A stretch of 5,737 nt of DNA from Desulfovibrio sp. (lineage in GTDB: Bacteria > Desulfobacterota > Desulfovibrionia > Desulfovibrionales > Desulfovibrionaceae): assembly GCA_003512875.1 (NCBI GenBank), contig DONZ01000044.1, forward strand, positions 1-5,737. The letters run 5' to 3'. The notes below the pieces were generated by a model, which had not been told where the DNA came from, searched no databases, and saw only the letters and a program-made list of their open reading frames with translations. Below, in pieces: positions 1 to 4,663 of the stretch. Position 1 is the first letter of the stretch. Each line of letters opens with the position of its first letter. Position numbers and translations under genes: made by a program.

Positions 1-246
1 CTGAAGAAAAATAATAAGCAAAATAGGGGATAAATCAAGCCCTCCGATCATCACGAACGGAAAGAATTTTCTAATCCTGTATAAAACCGGTTCTGTTAAC
101 GTATTGATGATCCGCACAATGGGATTATACGGGTCGGCATTGACCCATGAAAGAATGCAGGAAATAAAAATCACGAACGAATATATCGTGATAAGCGAAC
201 CGGCTATTCCCGCAACCGTTAGCAAAATATTACCTAAAACGAACAT
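1..246 (-). CDS. yggT: YggT family integral membrane protein (3' end outside window)
   Basis: The minus strand encodes 82 residues from an ATG at 246, still open at the left edge. Families of this type are usually about 95-100 residues or a tandem duplication of that unit, so only the last part is missing if this is the short form. Residues 3-33 form a hydrophobic membrane segment. They are followed by the YggT hallmark SWVNADPYNP (33-42), the TEP motif (51-53), a basic loop with RIRK (57-60) and GGLDLSP (68-74) leading into a second hydrophobic stretch. The start is supported by GGAGG at 251-255, four bases upstream, and by a promoter just beyond it. YggT proteins sit in the inner membrane; links to osmotic tolerance and to cell-division/envelope gene clusters are known, but the biochemical role is unclear. 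Family assignment is confident; function in this organism is not shown by the window. Confidence 0.9.
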   Translation of the reverse strand, partial: MFVLGNILLTVAGIAGSLITIYSFVIFISCILSWVNADPYNPIVRIINTLTEPVLYRIRKFFPFVMIGGLDLSPILLIIFLQ

Positions 247-273
247 ATATCCTCCGAGTAAGCACTCAATTAG

Positions 274-302
274 ATAATAATCATTTTTTCAGCAACCGTC
301 AA
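274..302 (-). promoter_or_regulatory. Predicted sigma70 promoter for yggT
   Basis: Reading the minus strand, TTGACG (302-297) is followed by a 17-base spacer and TATTAT (279-274); each hexamer matches consensus at 5 of 6. A start site near 267 would give a leader of about 20 bases containing the GGAGG at 251-255. The -35 element begins 14 bases after the stop codon of the upstream zinc-ribbon gene, so yggT can be transcribed independently of it. Confidence 0.65.
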
Positions 303-315
303 TACGGAAAATAAA

Positions 316-849
316 TTATTCACATAAACAACGTAAACTCTTTATTCCCAATGAAAACAAAATATCCGCCTTATTCGGGGGACAGATTTCGACAACAACC
401 CCGACTCCGAAAACGCCATGCTCCACAAAATCATCCTTTTTAACCAAAAGATCCATGGAATACGGTTTAGCATTGCCGGAATAGCTGACCATTCTGTCTT
501 TCCATTTCGCCTGCATTTCTGCCAAGGCTTTTAAATTCGCTTTTTCGGACTTTGAACCGGCGACTTTCGCCGTATCGGAACTTTTTTCTTTCAAATTGGA
601 AATCTTGGCGCTTCTTTGGGAAGATTCCTTAACCGCCGCCGAACGCGCTTCGCCTGCCCTTACCCGAACGGGCTTTGCCTGCGCTTCTTCTTTTTTCTTT
701 GCGGGAGGATAATATTTATGCACGCTGCCGCAAGCGCAACATTCAACTTTCGCAATTTCACCACCGAGCATTGAAACAACAACATGCCCCATAAGATCTT
801 TACAACGTGTGCAACGGGCTTCAATCCTTTGACCAACAGCAACTGCCAT
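316..849 (-). CDS. Uncharacterised zinc-ribbon protein with C-terminal Tudor/CarD-like motif
   Basis: This is a 177-residue soluble protein with no signal peptide. Residues 11-45 form a four-Cys zinc ribbon: C13-x2-C16, then C37-x2-C40 followed by G41 and HKYYPP. C38 is an additional cysteine inside the second pair. Residues 50-115 are a Lys/Ala/Ser/Glu-rich, probably disordered or helical linker with a strong basic character. Residues 116-135 carry W116 and KPYSMD. The C-terminus (136-174) reads as a small beta-barrel motif: DDFVEHGVFGVGVVVEI, then an ADILFSLGIKSL strand pair. This resembles the Tudor-like C-terminal domain of UvrD/PcrA helicases and, more distantly, CarD/TRCF domains that contact RNA polymerase. 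I associate this architecture with uncharacterised deltaproteobacterial proteins, from memory only. A nucleic-acid or RNA-polymerase-related role is inference. The start is supported by GGTGAGG at 857-863, seven bases upstream of the ATG, and by its own promoter. Confidence 0.88.
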   Translation of the reverse strand: MAVAVGQRIEARCTRCKDLMGHVVVSMLGGEIAKVECCACGSVHKYYPPAKKKEEAQAKPVRVRAGEARSAAVKESSQRSAKISNLKEKSSDTAKVAGSKSEKANLKALAEMQAKWKDRMVSYSGNAKPYSMDLLVKKDDFVEHGVFGVGVVVEICPPNKADILFSLGIKSLRCLCE

Positions 850-882
850 ATTTTTTCCTCACCTTTGTTTGCAATATTTTTC

Positions 883-911
883 AGTATACGGATATTTTCA
901 GGGAAAGACAA
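883..911 (-). promoter_or_regulatory. Predicted sigma70 promoter for the zinc-ribbon gene
   Basis: On the minus strand TTGTCT (911-906) lies 17 bases before TATACT (888-883). The -10 matches consensus at 5 of 6, the -35 at 4 of 6. Initiation near 876 gives a leader of about 27 bases that contains the GGTGAGG ribosome-binding site (857-863). The -35 lies 5 bases beyond the permease stop codon, so the 67-base gap is filled by this promoter and no terminator hairpin fits between the genes. Confidence 0.6.
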
Positions 912-916
912 TAAAT

Positions 917-1705
917 TTATTTTGCATTCGGCTGATTTCCTTTGCAAAAAAGCCTTTCCATGAGATTGCAGAATTCATAAAGAAAAACACCTAAAAAGCA
1001 AAGGCTTAAAATGCCGATGAACATGGGAAGCATGTCCCCTCTGCCCCATGAGTCCATGATAAGAAAGCCGAGCCCCTCACGGGTTGCGAAGGATTCCGCC
1101 ATAAACAAAACGGCGATGGCTGTTCCGGATGCTATCCTAAGAGCGGTCAACGCGGAAGGAAGTGCGGAAGGAATGAGCAAATGCACGAGTTTTGCCATAC
1201 GAAAATGCTGTTTTGGCGTCCCTTTGACATGCAAAGGCAGGAGCGATTGAAAAGATTCGAAATATTTTTTATCCAAGTTCAAAACGCTGGCGCGGGTTAC
1301 AACGATAATTTGGTAAGAAACAGTCAGAACAATAAGGAATATCCTTGAAAAATCACCGATACCCAAGATTAAAAAGAAAAGAGGAAGCAAAACGATTTTA
1401 GGAACGGGATAGGTTAAAAACAAAAAAGGAGAAAAAAAACTGTCAAACCGTTTTTTATAGCCCATATAAATACCAAGAGGAAAAGCCGCTAAAAAAGAAA
1501 TCGCAAGAGCGGTGCAAACTCTGTAAGAACTTATGAAAAAATGCCCCCAAAATTCTTTTGTCCGCAAATAATCGAAAGAAAAAAACAGAACGTTTAAAGG
1601 CTTCGGCAAAATATATTCTCCAAAGCAAAGCGCTCCGATATGCCAAAAAACTCCAATCACAAAAAGTGTAAGCAAATATTTGCATAATTGTTTTAAATTT
1701 TCCAT
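917..1705 (-). CDS. ABC transporter permease, NitT/TauT (SsuC/TauC-like) type
   Basis: A 262-residue polytopic inner-membrane protein forming the channel of the importer encoded with the next two genes upstream. Hydrophobic helices are visible at about 8-28, 61-82, 92-117, 119-138, 190-206 and 226-247. The N-terminal pattern ILPKPLNVL (32-40) and the YPVPKIVLLPLFFLILGIGD block (99-118) are typical of SsuC/TauC permeases. IPSALPSALTALRIASGTAIAVLFMAES (178-205) matches the segment after the EAA coupling loop. The loop itself is divergent: ESFQSL replaces the usual EAA-x3-G start, with roughly ten extra residues before IPSALP. I chose the ATG at 1705 because it sits one base after the ATPase stop codon (TAG-t-ATG) and gives the normal family length. 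An upstream in-frame Met at 1882 would add a non-homologous tail running inside the ATPase gene. The ribosome-binding site is weak, consistent with translational coupling. The substrate is not known. Confidence 0.9.
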   Translation of the reverse strand: MENLKQLCKYLLTLFVIGVFWHIGALCFGEYILPKPLNVLFFSFDYLRTKEFWGHFFISSYRVCTALAISFLAAFPLGIYMGYKKRFDSFFSPFLFLTYPVPKIVLLPLFFLILGIGDFSRIFLIVLTVSYQIIVVTRASVLNLDKKYFESFQSLLPLHVKGTPKQHFRMAKLVHLLIPSALPSALTALRIASGTAIAVLFMAESFATREGLGFLIMDSWGRGDMLPMFIGILSLCFLGVFLYEFCNLMERLFCKGNQPNAK

Positions 1706-1706
1706 A

Positions 1707-2504
1707 CTACTCTTGCAGCGAATGATGAATAATTTTACAGAGTTCGAAATATTCTTTTTTATCGCGGATATTTTCTTCCGCAAAATACGGATTGTCATAT
1801 AGGGTATATTGAGAAACATCTTCAGAAGAAAATTTCGACAAAGACAAAATATTTCCTCCCAAGTATACGGCTTCGCCCACACTGTGCGTCACAAGCACAA
1901 AAGTGAATTGGTATTTTTTCCATAAGGATAAGATCAAATTTTGCAAATTTTCACGGTTGATAGCGTCCACGCTGGAAAGTGGTTCGTCAAGCAAAATGAT
2001 TTCAGGCTTGGAAATCAAAGCCCGTCCGAGGGCGAGCCTTTGCTTTTGCCCTCCTGACAATTCACAGGGATAACGTTTTTCAAGCCCCGATAAATCAAGC
2101 TCCTGCAACATCAGCGCCACATGTTCCTGAATACGTTCCTTATCCATTTTTGCAATCTGCAAAGGAAGCATAAGGTTCTCCCTGGCATTTTTCCACGGAA
2201 ACAGCCCATATTCCTGCAATACATAGGAAAGTCTGGGCATTCTTCCATATTCTTCGATAAAAGATTTGCCTTGCGGCGTGATAAATTCCACAACACCGCT
2301 CTGATACTCCTGTAACTGCGCCAAAACAGACAGGAGCGTACTTTTCCCGCAGCCGGATTTTCCGATGACGGAAAGGCTTTTCCCTGCACAGACGGAAAAA
2401 GAAAGTTCATTCAATACAGGTTGTTCCCCAAATGTTTTACACAATGAACGGACATGTATTCCTGTTTGGTATTGGTCAGCAGTTGAAGAAACCGTACGAG
2501 TCAT
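1707..2504 (-). CDS. ABC transporter ATP-binding protein, NitT/TauT (SsuB/TauB-like) type
   Basis: A 265-residue cytoplasmic ATPase that powers the importer. All catalytic motifs are intact: Walker A GKSGCGKST (48-56), Q-loop Q97 in LQEYGLFPW, signature LSGGQKQR (149-156), Walker B IILLDEP (169-175), D-loop SSVD (177-180) and H-loop H207. The LFPW after the Q-loop and the SSVD D-loop are typical of the nitrate/sulfonate/taurine branch. A tail of about 40 residues (NPYFAEENIRDKKEYFELCKII region) follows the nucleotide-binding fold and also fits that branch. The ATG at 2504 follows the stop codon of the binding-protein gene by one base (TGA-c-ATG), with no clear ribosome-binding site, suggesting coupled translation. 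An upstream in-frame Met at 2648 was rejected because the added 48 residues lie wholly inside the binding-protein gene and do not look like ABC sequence. Confidence 0.93.
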   Translation of the reverse strand: MTRTVSSTADQYQTGIHVRSLCKTFGEQPVLNELSFSVCAGKSLSVIGKSGCGKSTLLSVLAQLQEYQSGVVEFITPQGKSFIEEYGRMPRLSYVLQEYGLFPWKNARENLMLPLQIAKMDKERIQEHVALMLQELDLSGLEKRYPCELSGGQKQRLALGRALISKPEIILLDEPLSSVDAINRENLQNLILSLWKKYQFTFVLVTHSVGEAVYLGGNILSLSKFSSEDVSQYTLYDNPYFAEENIRDKKEYFELCKIIHHSLQE

Positions 2505-2505
2505 G

Positions 2506-3429
2506 TCAAAACTGCGGCAACAAATCGTTTGCGCTTGGTTTGGCTGAAATGAGCTTTCTCTCAAAAAGCCATGTGAAATACAGGTCCAATTCCTGTTCGG
2601 TCGGAAGATGGCACGGCGTATTGTTCTTGTCGAAACTGAGCATGACATACGTATCTTTCACATCAGGGGACAATAATTTGTATTTTAACATCGTTTCTTT
2701 ATATTTCAAAGGATCGGCATTGATTAAATCAGCACATTCATTAAGAGCTTTGCGGAAACTATCATACCGTTCTTTCGTAAGTCTGTTTTGAGCGAAACTT
2801 ATGACAGCCAAAGGAAGTTTCAAATTCGTATCATCAAGCAAAACCGTCGCCCCGCGCGATTCAAGGGTTGAAACAAGCGGCTCCGGCAAAAGAGCGGTGT
2901 CAATCTGTCCCGCCATGAGAAGCTGCAAACGCATCGCAATGGAACGGATATCATTGCGTTCCACAAAAGTATCATCCAAATTTCTGCTTGTTAAAAACTG
3001 CGTCAACAAAAAATCGACAATGGTATCTTTTGCGATTGCAACAGATTTTCCCCGCAGTTCTTCCAAACTTGAAATGTTTTTTTTAGGGGAAACAACCAAG
3101 GCGAAATGCCTTTGGGTCGGACGGGCGTAAGAAGTTGTGGCGATGATTGTTTGCGGTGTTCCGCTTAAATGTTGAAGCGCAGCATTGATAATGCAGGTGA
3201 AATACCCGTCAATAGCTCCGCTCCGCATGGCGGCTCCAAGTTCAATGGCACTTTGAAACGGAACAATTTCAACATTCAGCCCGTATTTTTCAAAAATTTT
3301 TTCTTCAACTCCTACGTAAAGCAAAAGGGAATCGGAAGCGGGCATCGAGCCTATTTTTATCGTGTCTTCCGCAAAAGCGGAAAAAGGAAACAAAAAAACG
3401 AAACTTAAAAAAATGAAAATATTTTTCAT
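2506..3429 (-). CDS. ABC transporter periplasmic substrate-binding protein, NMT1/SsuA/TauA-like
   Basis: A 307-residue exported protein, first gene of the importer operon. Residues 1-20 are a classic signal peptide (MKN, hydrophobic core, SAFA before EDT). No lipobox cysteine is present, so it should be free in the periplasm. The mature protein opens with IKIGSMPASDSLLLYVGVEEKIFEKYGLNVEIVPFQSAIELGAAMRSGAIDG-type sequence (24-75), the usual lobe-1 start of NMT1-like binding proteins. TALLPEPLVSTLESRGATVLLDD (178-200) and the WLFERKLI tail (287-294) are also family-typical. Members bind nitrate, sulfonates, taurine, thiamine precursors, riboflavin and others, and the sequence alone does not separate these for me. 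Gene order binding protein-ATPase-permease equals that of tauABC. GGGAGG at 3435-3440, five bases before the ATG, supports the start. Confidence 0.9.
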   Translation of the reverse strand: MKNIFIFLSFVFLFPFSAFAEDTIKIGSMPASDSLLLYVGVEEKIFEKYGLNVEIVPFQSAIELGAAMRSGAIDGYFTCIINAALQHLSGTPQTIIATTSYARPTQRHFALVVSPKKNISSLEELRGKSVAIAKDTIVDFLLTQFLTSRNLDDTFVERNDIRSIAMRLQLLMAGQIDTALLPEPLVSTLESRGATVLLDDTNLKLPLAVISFAQNRLTKERYDSFRKALNECADLINADPLKYKETMLKYKLLSPDVKDTYVMLSFDKNNTPCHLPTEQELDLYFTWLFERKLISAKPSANDLLPQF

Positions 3430-3435
3430 AAAAGC

Positions 3436-3448
3436 CTCCCTTTGGGAG
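3436..3448 (-). promoter_or_regulatory. Small hairpin containing the ribosome-binding site of the binding-protein gene
   Basis: CTCCC (3436-3440), TTT, GGGAG (3444-3448) is a perfect 5-bp inverted repeat with a 3-base loop. On a minus-strand transcript the 3' arm is the GGGAG of the Shine-Dalgarno sequence. The stem forms only on transcripts that start upstream of about 3448. Transcripts from the nearest predicted promoter should begin near 3440 and lack the 5' arm. A regulatory effect is inference. Confidence 0.35.
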
Positions 3449-3475
3449 TATACAAAAGTTTATTTACAATGCCAA
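3447..3475 (-). promoter_or_regulatory. Predicted sigma70 promoter for the ABC importer operon
   Basis: On the minus strand TTGGCA (3475-3470) is followed by exactly 17 bases and TATACT (3452-3447); each hexamer matches consensus at 5 of 6. Initiation would fall near 3440, giving a leader of only about 11 bases that starts at the Shine-Dalgarno sequence. A weaker second minus-strand candidate is TTTATA (3510-3505), 17 bases, TATACT (3487-3482), which would give a longer leader containing the hairpin described separately. Confidence 0.6.
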
Positions 3476-3489
3476 TAAAAAAGTATACT
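3463..3489 (+). promoter_or_regulatory. Possible promoter for the nagZ-like gene
   Basis: TTTACA (3463-3468) and TATACT (3484-3489) are separated by 15 bases, shorter than ideal. A start near 3496 would give a leader of about 34 bases carrying the AGGA at 3520-3523. The -35 lies inside the spacer of the opposing importer promoter, so simultaneous polymerase binding at both would clash. The spacing makes this the least certain promoter in the window. Confidence 0.4.
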
Positions 3490-3529
3490 CAAAACGAAAG
3501 CTTTTATAAACATCATCACAGGACACGTT

Positions 3530-4663
3530 ATGAAAAGAATTTGCATGCATATGCTCATGGTTTTGGCGCTGTTTTTCCCTTTTTCCGGTTTTGCCCAAGG
3601 AAAGAGCATGGTTGACAACGAAATGAAATTCCAAGAAATCGATAATGATTTGGAAGCGATGATCGGGCAAATGCTCATGTTCGGCATGCGCGGGCAAAGT
3701 CTTGCCGAAGATGTTGAAATACGCAAAATGCTTGAGCAAGGAAAAGCAGGCGGCATTATTTTATTTTATACGCATGGCAATATCGTGCCCTACAATTTGG
3801 CAAATAAAGCTCAAATTCAAACCCTTATCGGTGAACTCAATTCCGCAAGCAAATATCCGCTGCTGATAGGCGTTGACCAAGAAGGGGGAAAAGTCCAGCG
3901 TCTAAGCGGCAAAAACGGTTTTAAAAATTATCCTACGGCTTACAGCTTAGGGAAAAAAGATGATGAGAAATTGACATATCAAACAGCAAAAGAAATCGCC
4001 CAGGAATTGAAAGAATGCGGTTTTAACTTAAATTTTGCTCCGAGCGTTGATTTGCATAATCCGAAATCTCCTGCTATCGGTGCGAAGGAACGGGCTTTCC
4101 ACGAAACAGCATTGAAAACATACAAACATGCCTACGCTTATGCAAAAGCCATGAAAAAAAGCGGCATTATTCCAACCCTCAAACATTTTCCCGGACATGG
4201 CAACGCCATGAGCGACACTCATGCCGGCTTCACGGATATTTCCTCGCACTGGCAGGACAATGAACTTCTTCCTTACAATAAATTCATTGAAAAGAAATTT
4301 GACGGAATGATCATGGCAGCCCACGTTTACCATAAAAATTTGGACTCGGTTCCCGCCAGCCTGTCTTATAACGCCATCACGAAGCTTTTGCGCCAGCGTA
4401 TGAATTACAGCGGAGTCGTCATTACCGATGACATGCAGATGGGGGCCATTGTCAAACAATATTCCTTAAAAGAAAGCATTCATAAGGCTATCATGGCGGG
4501 CAACGACATTTTGCTTTTCAGCAATAATTTCAAATACGACCCTAAACTTCCGGAACAAGTTCATGCCTGTATTGCGGAACTTGTTCAAGAAAAGAAAATT
4601 CCGGTGAAACGCATTCAGGATTCATGGCAAAGAATACGTAAGCTCAAATCTTCCTACTTATAA
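3530..4663 (+). CDS. nagZ: Exported glycoside hydrolase family 3 beta-N-acetylhexosaminidase (NagZ-like)
   Basis: A 377-residue protein predicted to remove terminal beta-linked N-acetylglucosamine from peptidoglycan fragments. Residues 1-22 form a signal peptide (basic start, hydrophobic core, SGFA before QGK) without a lipobox, so the enzyme should act in the periplasm. The GH3 TIM-barrel spans about 40-375. LIGVDQEGGKVQRL (112-125) is the substrate-binding strand. KHFPGHG (218-224) and the following D229-T-H231 give the Asp-His acid/base dyad typical of NagZ, and VITDDMQMGA (297-306) supplies the nucleophile, most likely D300. All key residues are present. E. coli NagZ is cytosolic and about 341 residues; the extra N-terminal part here is the signal peptide, resembling secreted GH3 enzymes of Gram-positives. 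AGGA (3520-3523), six bases ahead, supports the ATG. The gene diverges from the importer operon and converges on the methyltransferase gene with a 10-base overlap. Activity on other hexosaminides cannot be excluded. Confidence 0.92.
   Translation: MKRICMHMLMVLALFFPFSGFAQGKSMVDNEMKFQEIDNDLEAMIGQMLMFGMRGQSLAEDVEIRKMLEQGKAGGIILFYTHGNIVPYNLANKAQIQTLIGELNSASKYPLLIGVDQEGGKVQRLSGKNGFKNYPTAYSLGKKDDEKLTYQTAKEIAQELKECGFNLNFAPSVDLHNPKSPAIGAKERAFHETALKTYKHAYAYAKAMKKSGIIPTLKHFPGHGNAMSDTHAGFTDISSHWQDNELLPYNKFIEKKFDGMIMAAHVYHKNLDSVPASLSYNAITKLLRQRMNYSGVVITDDMQMGAIVKQYSLKESIHKAIMAGNDILLFSNNFKYDPKLPEQVHACIAELVQEKKIPVKRIQDSWQRIRKLKSSYL
4654..4663. other. Convergent 3' overlap of the nagZ-like gene and rlmD
   Basis: The plus-strand stop TAA occupies 4661-4663 and the minus-strand stop TAG occupies 4656-4654, so the two coding regions share 10 bases. 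No intergenic space remains for a bidirectional terminator, and any transcript end must lie within the opposite gene. Confidence 0.9.

Larger units (their letters stand above)
3446..3490. repeat. 8-bp inverted repeat GAGTATAC / GTATACTC in the divergent control region
   Basis: GAGTATAC at 3446-3453 and its exact complement GTATACTC at 3483-3490 are 37 bp apart centre to centre. Each contains the palindrome GTATAC and overlaps a predicted -10 element facing outward. AGTATACT at 3482-3489 is itself a full 8-bp palindrome. The symmetry may be nothing more than two divergent TATACT boxes, or it may be a pair of operator half-sites. Confidence 0.5.

Noticed and set aside
296..307. CCGT-CAAT-ACGG hairpin after the zinc-ribbon gene as a terminator.
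   Set aside because: The stem is only 4 bp, no adjacent T-run follows on the minus strand, and it overlaps the -35 of the yggT promoter.
660..947. A 95-codon minus-strand frame overlapping the zinc-ribbon gene and its promoter.
   Set aside because: It is an out-of-frame reading of the zinc-ribbon gene extended through the gap; it has no ribosome-binding site and a composition typical of a shadow frame.
1706..1882. A longer permease start at 1882, adding 59 N-terminal residues.
   Set aside because: The extra residues are read entirely within the ATPase gene in another frame and have no permease character; the ATG at 1705 fits family length and operon spacing.
2505..2648. A longer ATPase start at 2648.
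   Set aside because: The added segment overlaps the 3' end of the binding-protein gene out of frame and precedes the normal ABC domain start without homology.
3430..3529. A thiamine (TPP) or other riboswitch ahead of the importer operon.
   Set aside because: The predicted leader is far too short, and no THI-box-like conserved blocks are visible in the 100-base gap.
4028..4459. A 143-codon minus-strand open frame inside the nagZ-like gene.
   Set aside because: It is antisense to the highly conserved GH3 catalytic region, with no start signal or recognisable domain.
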